A stretch of DNA of 64,000 nucleotides from Trebouxia sp. TZW2008 (Eukaryota; Chlorophyta; Trebouxiophyceae; Trebouxiales; Trebouxiaceae): contig BDIU01000004.1 of the NCBI GenBank assembly GCA_002118135.1, positions 186,001 to 250,000 of the forward strand, read 5' to 3'. The translations under genes and the position numbers were made by a program. Below, piece by piece: positions 40,201-50,895 of this stretch; within the stretch, counting starts at the first letter, position 1, and each line of letters starts with the position of its first letter. The notes below the pieces were generated by a model. It saw only the letters and a program-made list of their open reading frames with translations. It did not search any database and was not told the origin of the DNA.

Positions 40201-42021
40201 AGTCTTCCCCTCTGCTCAGATTGTGCCTCAGCATGAATAGCATCACAGCAGCCCTTGGCTTTCAGCATTATGAGTCAGTCCTGAAGTCAGGAAACCAGCC
40301 TATTCTCTGGTTGAGCAACCAACTGGTGCTTGCTCAACACACCTTTGAGCTGAGTACCTCGCTGCAAACCCTTGTTGGCCTATTTGGCATGAAGCCAAGC
40401 TTGCAGTTGCATGGCCCACATTACTTTGTCATGCAGTACAGCTCAGCTCACAACATCATTTCATTTCAGCAGGTCAGCGATGCTTTTGTTGCAGCTTCTT
40501 CCTCAGGGCCAGTCAAGTTTGTCGTGAAGACAGTCATGACCACTGTACAGCCAGAAGCCAGTGTGCCTAGTGAGGGCCTCCCCTTGGGAGCGATTGCAGA
40601 GCACAGTGCATTGCCACACATGCTGGTGGTCTTCACTGTTGGCGAGCCTCCTGCTGAAGACATCTTGATGCATTCTGTGAGTTCAAGTAGCTCAGAAGCC
40701 ATAGATCTGACAGATGACAGCCAGCCTGTTGCTGAACCCAGTCAGCCAACACCGCCTGCCCAACTCCTCAGGAAGCGGCAGCTCAGCTCACATAAGAAGC
40801 CTAGGGAAGATGAGCAGTCTAGAGAGCGCAGTCTACAGCCTGTCCAAGCAGCAGTCACAAGTGCTGGCCTAGGAGAGCAAGGCTCAACAGCCGGACCTTT
40901 GAGCAGTCAGCAGCCTTTGAGCCCGGAGACCAGCTCTCAACTGCCAGGAGGGGCTTCTGCATCAGGCCTTGTCCAGCAGCAAAGTGACATGCTCAAAAGC
41001 TCCCCTGCAGAAGCCAGGAATTTCTCCATGGCTTCACCATCAGAACAACTTGGTTCAGGCTTGGCTGCTGCTGGCTCCTCTGCAGGGCCTTCATTGGACT
41101 CCCCGCCATCTTCTCCTCAGGTCAGTTCTGACAAGGCACAACTGCTGTGTTGTCACAGTTGTAAGCTGTTGCCTGACAGCCCATACATTTTGGAAGGCAG
41201 CAGCTTGCAACTTCGGAAGGGCCAACACATCTGAAGGCTGCAGTTCAGATGCAGATGAGCCTACAATCCGTGCCTCTGCATCACCTCTGCTGTACAGTTT
41301 TTGTCACAAAAGATTTCGTTCCTGTGCTCAGGTGCCAGTCAAGAGGCACAAGGCCTCGCCAGGAGGAAAGCAGGAAGCCAGAGTTCGTGCTGTTGTCATG
41401 GTGCTGCAAGGCGTGGCTTCAGAGGCGTCTCCATTGCAGAAAAAAAACATCATCAGGTGCAAATGCTGCTTTTAAGGTTTGATCAGCTTTGTATGCATCT
41501 GTCAGAGTCAGCCAAGGCAGCCACCGAATGTCTCATGCTTCACTGAACATGTCCAATTTGCTTCTGAGAGCGAGATCCACGCATGACCTGATGCAGGCCC
41601 TTCTGCTCGACGATGCTCATGCCTCTTGGCCTAGCAATGCAATACACAGCATCTCTGAACGTTATGGATACACACCTTCACAAATGGTACGTAGTGTTGT
41701 GCATTGCTGACTTTGGTTTCTTGTCTGTTACAGTCTGCTAAAGAATAGCTCAGAAGATTCTGTGAGGAGGACTGTGCAAGACATGGATCCTGAGGGTTGG
41801 GCCTCAAAAGCCTTGCAACAGGCTTCTGGTGATCACAAAATCAGGTCAGTCAGCCAAACTACTGATCAATGAAACCGCTATCATGCACATGCACCAGATT
41901 GTGTATTTAAGTCCTCTCTTTTGCCCACTGCTGCAAGGACATCAGTGTCTCTGCGTGCTTCTTCTGCAGGCGGAGCAAAAATAAATACTGGGTGGACTTG
42001 GAAGGTGACACAGTCAGGTAA
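25280..42021 (+). CDS. GREB1-like protein: circularly permuted SF2 helicase plus TAGT-type glycosyltransferase
   Basis: About 35 exons, roughly 2,900 residues. Start: ATG 25280, with exons 25280-25363, 25469-25523, 25629-25728 and 25828-26548 joining in phase. The helicase core has VVDEAHH (28022), LLVSATP (28180), IIYSKDG (28969), TLVKGVDID (29069) and VQELGRLCRYP (31556), and then, unusually after these, QPQQGKTG split over 33486-33507/33909. Next comes a glycosyltransferase-like region (36226-39775) with WMLDDN and YHEDVDF. The C-terminal part (40068-41120) is Ser/Gln-rich with an EAIDLTDD SUMO-interaction-like motif. The last exon encodes KYWVDLEGDTVR and the stop at 42019. This order matches animal GREB1 (cpSF2 domain then TAGT). 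Likely nuclear. Whether it modifies DNA bases or proteins is unknown. Some exon joins (27.4, 35.2-35.5 and 39.8-40.1 kb) are uncertain. Confidence 0.75.
27959..31712 (+). other. Helicase motifs II to VI of the permuted SF2 domain
   Basis: Exon 27959-28426 carries the Walker B box VVDEAHH and, 50 residues on, the SAT motif. Exon 28602-28765 and the exon from 28969 hold the start of the second RecA lobe. Exon about 29066-29671 has a motif V-like KGVDID. Exon 30049-30328 reads PMIVIRARPDGMGEKIVNIL. Exon about 31468-31712 has GRMGDTFPHTF and QELGRLCRYP, where Q..GR..R is motif VI. No GKT Walker A precedes the DEAH box in exons 25280-27760. Confidence 0.75.
33336..34136 (+). other. Displaced Walker A (motif I) of the permuted helicase
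   Basis: Exon 33336-33507 ends QPQQGKT and exon 33909 continues GAYIGLLQQL, so the P-loop Q-G-K-T-G is cut by an intron within its glycine codon. The spacing after it (hydrophobic helix of two leucines per turn) fits motif I of SF2 proteins. It lies C-terminal of motif VI in the same reading chain. Confidence 0.7.
34327..34398. repeat. Perfect 20-bp intronic hairpin
   Basis: Bases 34327-34346 are the exact reverse complement of 34379-34398, with a 32-base loop. It sits in the intron 34137-34602 of the GREB1-like gene, followed by AT-rich simple sequence. It might be a small MITE, a small-RNA precursor or a chance product of a recent palindrome. Confidence 0.7.
37436..38095 (+). repeat. CACT microsatellite in a large intron
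   Basis: Mostly (CACT)n from about 37555 to 37815, flanked by degenerate CTC/CCCT-rich repeats to 38095. The long Thr-His-Ser-Leu frames across it are artefacts. It fills the intron between the WMLDDN exon and the exon at 38119. Confidence 0.9.
39242..39303. repeat. Two-copy tandem repeat of about 31 bp
   Basis: The unit starting ATCCCAGAAGAATGCAGAAA occurs twice in a row in the intron before the exon at 39431. Confidence 0.8.
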
Positions 42022-43565
42022 ATAGCTGTACTGGTTTTTTAATTTGTCATGCAAATGATCTGCTGTGTAAAACAGAGCTGCTGACAGGCCCTGTGCTTTG
42101 CGAGCAGCTGTGTAAAGAGCTCTGTGTCTGATTTTGAGTTGAGTGCTGCAAGAGGTCCTGTATATTAATGACGTCATCAGCTGCATTTGACAGCAGGTGT
42201 TATTTGCAAAGATCAGCCATCATGGCATGAGGGTGTAGTACATGATATGCAAAGAGTGACTCTGTGTCCAACCTTTGCTCTATGGCAAGCTTATAGGCTG
42301 CGTCAGCTGTACCATGTAGCATATGATGCACGGGCTGCTGCTGTCTACAACTGGAACAATCAGGCAACTGACTTGTGTGTACAATAGGTAATTTGAATGC
42401 AGAACACTGTACAGTGACTACAGCTTTTGTATGCTTTATCACTGCGGACCTTTGAAAGTGAAATTTCGTAGTAATAGCAGTGTATATGCAATCTAGTGAT
42501 ACTCATGCTGCGTGGATCTCGCACGAAAATGCATGTCCCTGTTCAGCCCTGCCTTGTATTGCCTCAACCTTTACATGACATGCAGTATGGATCATTCCGG
42601 GTGAATGTCCAGCCTATTCAGTATGCGTGCAATTTGACTTGTGGACAGGTGTTGCTGCAATACTTTCCGTCACAATTTTCAAATTGTCTCGAGCAGATTG
42701 TTACGGGGTTGCAAGTCAGACGATATTACAAAGTATTGGCTTGGTGCTGGAAGGCACGCAAGACCAGAGCAATAGTACTAAGTAAACTTCGATAGTCCGC
42801 TCTAGCCTTGCATCAGCTATATCCCGGCAAGATCAATAGGGTTTGGCAGCAGCAATGCCATAACCTAGCAATCAGAGCACCCTGCTACACAGATTTGTAG
42901 AGCGATCAACGTTTTCATGAGCTGAAGTACCTTGCTGTCACACTTGCACTTGGCAGATGGACCAGACAGTCAACGCTTGACTTAGACAGCTCAGAGAACC
43001 GGGTATTGCATGCTTTGTGACTGTTGCATATGCGCATGTTCAGGTTTCATGCTGCAGTAATTGTCGTTTGAATGCACATGTCATACATGCTAAATATTTG
43101 ACTCCTTACGTACACGCGTAGCTTTTCTGACTATGCTCACAGACAGACTATGGCAATGCAGCTCGAAATGTAGAATTTCACTCACTGTAGGGCTCCTGCT
43201 GATCAGCACACAGCCTAGACACAAATGCTCAAACAGGGCGGGGCACAACTGGGGTCGAGGGCTGCTACGTCAACGCCCTGCGAAAGCAGATTCAGATTCT
43301 AGCGCAAAAATAGGTCAAAGCAAACAGCCGCAGTTATCGATGTCATGCGTAGCAGACCAAGCGCGTTCCAGCTTGTCCTGGGCTCGACACTGCAGAATTC
43401 GACACACCCAGACGTCGTCACTGTCACATACCGACCTTGTGACGTCGTACATCTGAGCTAAGGTTACCGCAACCTCTGTCTTCAAGCCGCGCTGCGTCAA
43501 GCACGCAACGCGTTTTGGCGTTGGGTTCCGACATGCAGCACTGAGTACTGCTTGCAACACAAGCA
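42022..43565. other. Intergenic region downstream of the GREB1-like gene
   Basis: TGTAA, the polyadenylation signal of many green algae, occurs near 42065 and 42110, a fitting distance after the stop. An open frame at 42496-42795 (99 residues) is not recognised. The last 400 bases are the 5' flank of the next gene and are richer in CG. Confidence 0.35.
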
Positions 43566-46500
43566 ATGGAAGAGTTGGCAAGGCAAGTGGATCTGCTGAT
43601 GGGAGAAGTGGTGCAAGACGTGGCGGAAGATGATATATCTGCTGCCACAGTAGGTCTACATAGTCCTTGCAGCTTTGCACACAAGTTCACTCACAAACGT
43701 GACACCTTTGCTGCTTTGCGTCAGGCTGCCGCTGCCTGGGCAGACGCAGATCTGCGGCTCTCTCAACCAGAACAGGCAGAAATCCCTGCAGACTTTGAGG
43801 AGGCAAGCCAAGAAATGGCAGAGGGCAACGAACAGCAGTCTGCTGACGAAGATAGAGGACAAGCTTCTGATATGCCACAAGCAGCTGAGCAAGAATCAAC
43901 TGAAGAGCAACCAGCAGAGCAGACAGCAACACAGCTTGAAGACGATGTACCTACAGCACAGCAGTTTGAGCAGGCAGAAGAGCAGGGAGGTGAAGAAGTT
44001 AATGGGGACATGGCTGAACCTGTTGCAGAGGCTCCTGGTGCACATCCGGAAATTCCTGTTGCAGACATGCCAAGTCAAGGGGACAAGGCAGCAGCAACAT
44101 TGTCCAAGGAGCTCAGAAAGCTGCAGGCTGAGTCAGCAGTGCTACAGGAACACTCAAGGCGCCTGCAGGAGAAGGCAGCCTTCATGCAGCAGCAGAGGAT
44201 GTCTGCTGATCAGGTGACCCTTGTTTGTTGAATGCATGTACAGTAAAATCTCTTTGTAAGGAACACTCGACGTAAGGACAATCTCAATTTGAGCACCATG
44301 CAATTGGTGACCAATCACTGCATTCTGACTGCATCAGCACCTCTGTCTAGGGACAATTTGGTATAAGGACATCTTCTTTAAAAATCTAAGTAGTCATTAC
44401 AAAGAGAAGTCGCTGTCCTGCACCCGCGCTGCCTATTGTGTTGTCTTGTGTCTTGATCTAGCAGAAGCCATTAACGCAAGCAGAAGCAGTGTAAAGCCGC
44501 TGCCTGGTCTATTTGTCAGCTTAAGCAGCAGGTCAAGTCTGTCATGTAGCCCTGTCATGCCTTGATGCATAATGTTTTGCTGACAGATTGTACCAGCTTT
44601 GATTGCATCTCCGCTCATCAAGCTCAACAGCATGACATAAGGGATTTTGGAAACACAGGTAAAACAGGGGCAGGAGCAGTCTCAAGAGCAGGCAGAGGAG
44701 CAGGCAGAGCCTGAGGGTATGCAGTACAGCAGCAGTACAGTGGAAGGGGACCGAGAGCCTTCATACCAGTACAGCAGTGACACCAGCATGCCTGCTCAGG
44801 ACGGCGCACTGCAGTGGAGCATAGGAGGCGTCCCGCTGCAACAGCAGCTCAGGTACCACCCATGACTTTGCTGCTATGATCTGCAGAGTGTTTTGCTTGG
44901 GACGCCTGCCACATCTGTGCATGCTTCCTGTGACAGCCTGACTGTATGTACAGCAGCTGCTGCGGTTGATGCCTGACCTGAGAACAGCCTTTCAGGTGCA
45001 ATTTGGACACACACTGACTGTTGCTGCATGACATACCAGAGAGTAAGGAGGGCTGGCAATTGAGGCACTGCAATGCTTCTGTGCGCATACAACAGGGTCA
45101 AACAATCTCACTAGCAAGCACGCAAATTACAATGATGATGATGATGATAATTTTGCTGAGCAGTGGCCTTGGCAGCATCTATGCCAAACATCTTCATTCA
45201 CACAGACGCCTTGTACGCAATGCTGCAGGATGCTGGCTTTGCACAGCAGCACTGACAGCATCTGCAAAAAACGGGCTCAAGTACGTGTCAATAGAGCAAC
45301 CAAATGAACTCGGTTTGGATTGAAATGTCTTGCCAAAGCAGTGTGAGTGATGCTGCAAGATGCTGCTTGTGGACAACGGGTCATGATGATGACTCAGGAC
45401 GAGCCATTGAGGCAGCCTCGCCCCAGTGGCAGCTCTGACTCAGGCCAGGGCCTGCCATCAATTGATCTAAACCGGATTGAATCGACCTGACCTGAACTGA
45501 ATGGCATCCCATACTGTTGCTGACGCACAGTGTGCAACATAATATGTTGCTGAAGCACTGTGTATGATGCTGCAGGATGCTAGCTGTGGACAATGGCATG
45601 GCCATGGATGAGCCAGGAAGGCAGCCGCGCTCCAGTGGCAGCTCTGATGCAGCTCAGGGCCTGCAGTGGGGGCCCACTCCGGGCTCAGAGGCACCCCAGC
45701 AAGCAGTAAGACACCTCCCACCTGCAGGACTCAACGGCTGTTTGCTGGACTTGTGGACCTTTGTCTCTTGGCCTTGCGACACACTCACTCACTCACTCAC
45801 TCACTCACTCACTCACTCACTCACTCACTCACTCACTCACCCACTCGCTCACTCACTCACTCTCGCACTCATGCACGCACTCACTCACTCACTCGCTCGC
45901 TGGCTAACTTGCTCACCATGTCATGCCCCACAGTGATGTTGCTCTCCGGCACTGTCTGTTGATCTCCCTGTCTACACAACAAGGAAACTTGAATGACACA
46001 AATAATTGGTTGAGTCATCAAATGTGCAGGCTGGCCCCAGGGGAGGGGCAGACAAGGGTCAAAGCCTGCAGTGGGGCCCTGCTGCTGCAGCAGCTCCTGC
46101 CAAGAAGAAGAGGATTGGCGCAGCTGCCAAGGATGCTCAAGGAGCTCAGGTCTGTATTGCCAGTCTGGCTGAGACGCAGCTCACTACCTGTTTAGCAATG
46201 TCAAGGCGACCTGCGCAGATCAAACTACATGCACATGAAAGCAACATGGAGACATTTTGCCTGACAGGCACCACAGCGTAGCATTTGCCTGGCAATAGAC
46301 AAAAGAAAGATCGCTTGTCTTGCAGTCAGTGCAATTGTGAGGTGTGCTAATCTTCCATGTGTTGTGCGGACGCCATGCCAAGGCATGTTCTGTAAGGTTG
46401 CAAGGCCATTTCCAGCGCCGATCTGTTTGACAGGAGTCAGAACAAATGTCTGTCTCATTGCTCACCTGTTGCTACTGGCAAGCCACTTGCTGCTGCTGCT

Positions 46501-49500
46501 GCCAGACATGAGCATACAGTACTCATCATGAACTGATCTCCCCTCTGCGTCACATGTGGAATTGCTGGCTACAGGCAGGCGGCATCAACAGTGTGGGGGC
46601 AATGCATGACGCCCGCAGCAAGCAGGTGCCTCTAAACCCCCTCAGGACCCGTAAGTCCTCTGTAGGGCAGGCTGCCAACCCTGTCATCCGCCAGCACAGC
46701 ATTCAGCACCAGACCCAGGCCAAGCACACCCGCCACTTTGCAGGTGCACTCGCCCTCTTGCAGGAGTGTATGTATGGTTGGACATACCTGCTCATGATGA
46801 CACAGCTTACCCAACCCAAAGTGTACAGAGTTCTGAGCAAAACTCACAGTGAACCTAACATCAGATCTCAAGATCTGATGCTTAACATGCCAGCTTGCAG
46901 TCAGCTGCAAATGCATGTTGCCTGACTTTGGTCTCGCTATGTATATGCTTGAATGTGTCTCTTTTGTTTGGCTTTCACTACACAGTATACTGCTGATCAA
47001 TTGCGCCTGTGTTACCAACCATGCAAGTGGCAAAGCTCACGACCTGTGACTAAAACATCATTTTGCTGCAGATACCTTGCGGAAAAGCAGCCCACGTGCA
47101 GCGCTGAGTGAGGCTGGTGCAGAGTCTTCGTCTTCCCCTGAGCCCCCTCAGGAGGCCTTCTACCCCAACAGGGCCCTGGCTGATGTGTACGGCAGCACCC
47201 TCACCTCCTCTAAGTCCGAGCCCCATGGTAAGTTACCAAATTTTTGGTGCATGGGGACTTTACGGATTGCTTGACAAACAACACTTTAACAGCAGTTTGC
47301 ATGTACTCATTCACGGTCGGTCCTTACCCACCTTTGCACCACCTGTGGGCATCGACTAAGGCACAGTCTCCAGTAGCATCTGCAGTGGTGTATCAAATAA
47401 TACATTGCAGTCAGAGCTGCTAGCATTGCCTTGCATGTGATGCTGTCTCTTTCCATGGTCTCGTGATCTGACCAAGCTGCAGGCAGCACCGTGACCAAAC
47501 CCCTCTCCCCCCCCGCTCCTTCTGCCCTCAGAGGATTATGGAGGGCATTCAACTCGCTACGTTGCACAGAATGCATGTAACATATCATGTACAGAAACAC
47601 CACACTCACCCTGCAGTGCACATTCAATGCAGGGCTGTATGCCAAGGACACACCCAAGGGAGGGTCACTCTTGGCACCTGCCCTGACCAGCCTTCCCAAG
47701 GCCGCCAGTGTGCACAAGATGCAAGACACGTTTGTCCCCCAAGAGACCAACTTCAGTGCATATGTGCTGCAGGCTGGGCTGTATGCTGAGGACACCCAAG
47801 GGAGGGGCACTCCTAGCACACGCATTGACCAGCCCTCCTAAGGCTGCCAGTGTGCATGAGATGGGATGTCTTGCATATCAACCTTGTGACACAAGGACTT
47901 GCCAGACCAATCTTTCAACGCACTCGTGCTGCAGGACTGTATGCCAAGGGCACACCCAAGGGCGGGGCACTCTTGACACATGCCTTAACCAGCCCTCCTA
48001 AGGCTGCCAGTGTGCATGAGATGGACATGTCGCCTGCCCAGCCGTCTGCCACAAAGAGGCGCAGCAAGAGTAGCCGCAACCCAGGCTCAGCTCCTGGGCA
48101 GTACATGCAGAATTGGGGAAACCCTGCAGCACCCTACATGGGCATGACAGGTGAGTGCACAAAGACTGGACATAAATGTTCGTGTGCTTAGCTTGTCACA
48201 AGCCAGCCATAAGTCAAGCCTACATGAGTCTCAGTGGCTGAACAGAAGCTCTCTGTCTTCTGTGCTCTTTGACGTGTACAAATCCTGCTGAAGCGGCTGC
48301 CACAAAGAGGCGAGACCCTACACGGGCATGACAGGTGAGTGAACAGTTCAGAACAGTCTAGAGGAAAAAATTGCTCATGCGTCTATCTTGTCCTAGACTA
48401 GCCATAAGCCAGGATCAGCCCCTAGGCAGTATGTGCAAAGCTGTGGCAGCCCTGCTGCATCCTACATAGGCATAACAGGCGGGTGTACAGTACAGTGATT
48501 AGACAGAACCACCCAATTTTTAGCTTTGTCTGAGAATTGTGAAAACTCACCCGCAGTATGTCGGCAGTACTTGCAGAAAGGGGAAAGCTTTGCTGAACCG
48601 CACAGGGGCATGACAGGTGCGGGTACGGCACACCAGGAGAGGAGACTGCGTTTTTAGCTTGCTCAAGGACTTTACGGACCGTGCTGCACCTGAGACCTGT
48701 GTCAACCACCGACACATGGAGATGGCGGGAGCTTTGAGACAATTGACAGTACAAGGCATGGCACTCTGAGATTCACTCATGATGAACAGAGATGTCTCTC
48801 TCCAGACAACAATACAGATACAACTTTGCTTGTGACAGGCGGGCAAGGCATGCAGGGAGGCATGATGCAGCAGGCCATGATGGGGAGCATGTATCCCCAG
48901 CAGGCCATGGGCCATCCACCCATGCTGCCACAACCCCCAATGCCAATGGGGTACAACCCGATGATGCAGCAGCAGGGCTTCGGCGCCATGCCGGGTCAAG
49001 GTGATGCATTAGACACTTGCAATGCTTGCTTCCTTCCAGCGCAGGGACTCACCATAGCTAGGTGGCAAAGCCAGCCGTCCTTACCTATTCCATGTGAATG
49101 GCATGCAGTAATTTGCACCAACATGCATCCACAGGACGAAGTTCTGACCATAACCACAAGCAGCTTGCAGACTGCATGGGCTGAATGCGCAATTGCATGA
49201 GGCAGGGCACCTAACCAAGTATCAGCAAATCCCAAACAGACAACAACTTGCGCATTGACAACAAGTGCTGATGCAGCAATGCTCTGCAGGCCCTGCTCAG
49301 CGCCAGACAGCAAAGCGCAACGCTGGCATGACACGCCAAGCGGGTAGTGCTCTCAAGTACCCAGCGCTAGATACCGCTGCTCAGCCCATGCAGCAACCAC
49401 ACTTCAACAGCTCTTTTGGGCAGAGCTACAACCCTGCTGCCATGGCCACCATCCCTGCCTACCCCATGCAATACCCTGGGGGTCAGCCTAGAGGTCAGCC

Positions 49501-49978
49501 CATGGGTCAGCCTATGGGCCAGTCTATGGGTCAACCCATGAGTCAGCAGCAAATGATGCAATCACAGTATGGTGGGTTTCCATCTGTGGGCTATCATGCT
49601 GGTGCTAACACCGTGCATGGCAGCATGCATGGCAGTAGCGGGCAGCACAAGAAGGGGCGAATGCCTGCTGGGCAGACCAACTACATGCAGCAAGCACCAC
49701 CCCAGTATGCAGCGGCGCTTCCTGTGGCGCACACTCATCATGGGGGGATGCATAGTCACAGCGTGCAAAGCATGCAGGGCATGAACTATGCAGCAATGCA
49801 GCAAAGGGCAGATGCAGTGCAGCAGTTTCAGATGCAGCAGTATCAGCAGATGGAGGCAAGCATGATGCAGCAGCTCCAGCACAAGCAGGACCATGCCTTG
49901 CTGAAGTATGGCAACTTTGAGCATGCTCAGTATAGGCAGCAGGATATGCAATCACGCCCAGAATTCCGCACTTACTAG
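43566..49978 (+). CDS. Gln/Met/Pro-rich low-complexity protein, unrecognised
   Basis: ATG at 43566. Exons: 43566-44212 (acidic, Glu/Gln-rich, then a coiled coil LSKELRKLQAESAVLQEHSR), 44659-44851, 45575-45705, about 46030-46149, 46577-46742, 47072-47227, one or more from 47632-48150, 48838-49000 and 49289-49978 with the stop. The middle has basic patches (KKKRIGAAAK, TKRRSKSSRN) that could be nuclear localisation signals. The last third is prion-like: MQGGMMQQAMMGSMYPQQ, then six GQPMGQ-type repeats. No enzyme domain is visible. A scaffold or transcription co-regulator is a guess from composition. Several introns hold partial exon copies, so the exact middle exons are uncertain. Confidence 0.55.
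45230..45445 (+). repeat. Decayed upstream copies of the 45575-45705 exon
   Basis: The exon start (gatgctagctgtggacaatgg) recurs at about 45360, with the downstream part PRPSGSSDSGQGL near 45415-45450, and shorter traces at 45225 and 45340. The copies carry stops and a frame change, so they are not used as exons. Confidence 0.6.
45776..45900 (+). repeat. CACT microsatellite in an intron
   Basis: Pure (CACT)n at about 45781-45840, then imperfect copies to 45900. Same motif as in the GREB1-like gene intron, 8 kb away. Confidence 0.9.
47625..48025 (+). repeat. Three tandem copies of an exon (GLYAKDTPKGG...)
   Basis: Copies begin at about 47632, 47776 and 47935, each after a gcag acceptor: GLYAKDTPKGGSLL, then GLYAEDTQGRG, then GLYAKGTPKGGALL. 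Each ends in KAASVHEM-like sequence. Unit length is about 145-160 bp. The third continues in frame into the long exon MDMSPAQPSATKRR, and so is the best functional one. The second has a frame shift after its start. Confidence 0.7.
48295..48640 (+). repeat. Further partial copies of the 48100-48150 exon end
   Basis: The segment GGCATGACAGGTGAGT at 48140 recurs as variants at about 48330, 48470 and 48605, with upstream AAGCGGCTGCCACAAAGAGGCG at 48281. They keep donor-like GTGAGT or GGGTGT but no usable frame. Confidence 0.55.
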
Positions 49979-50895
49979 TGCTGAAGCATGGCAAATTTGA
50001 GCATGCCCGGTACAAGCAGCAAGACTTGAAACCATGATCAGAGTTTGTGCTGGCAGTAGTGTTGGCATGCTGCAAAAGCTTTGTAGATAGACAGTGAGTG
50101 GGAACTGTTTCGCTGTCCTGGTTTGCTGCTATAATAGCAAAGTAAGTTGGTCTATCTGGTCTTACTATCATGGCTGCTATCGCTCCAGACCAGTTTCGGT
50201 CTCTCCTTTGTCCTTCTGATCATGAGTTGACCACTATGTACATTGACAGCAGACATGGCTTTGACGCCGAGCTTTTCTCGCTAAATAAGAGCACGTCTGT
50301 GGCAACGCTGTCATTACATGACAGCATGCACGAGCCTGCACTTTGTACAGGCTTGCATGACATCACATCACTATGCGGACAACCTCTAGGTCAGCAGCGT
50401 TTAACTTAGTAAATGATCATGAAGTTAGCTTGAAAATCAGCATTGTTCATCCATGTTGTCAATAGCTGGAACCCATTGCAAAAGGCTCATTTGAGCTCAC
50501 ACGTTTGCTGCAAAGTCTAGGGCATGCATGCATGCTTGTTTCGTCATTGCAGTTTGCATCCACCCTCACCTGAGCAGCCCCTTCTGTGCTGCCACTACAT
50601 GCATGCAACCGCTGGCGCTCCAGACTGGGCTGACATGAACTGACAACGGGATGCACAGCGAGAAAAAAGAGCTTCCACGGGCTTCAGCCACACAAGAGAT
50701 CTAATGACATGTGCTGTGTACGTCCATCAAAATTAGGCAATTTAGGAACTGGGACAGGGCTTCTTGCCAGGGTCATGCTGCATGCAACGGCTGTAACTTT
50801 AGAATCCTCGGTGCAGCTGCGAGTCCATGTTGCAATAGCAGCCACCAGCGCAGCTCAGGTTTGCTGCGCGGGCGCGAAGCCTCGCGCCGGCAGCC
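49979..50895. promoter_or_regulatory. Spacer with 5' flank of the GlsA gene
   Basis: Right after the stop, 49979-50035 repeats the last coding bases (CTGAAG.ATGGCAA.TTTGAGCATGC), another local duplication. The rest shows no gene. CG content rises from 50810 to the start codon, as expected of a promoter. Confidence 0.35.

Noticed and set aside
42496..42795. 99-residue frame as a small gene
   Set aside because: No domain, no promoter or splice evidence; kept only as part of the intergenic description.
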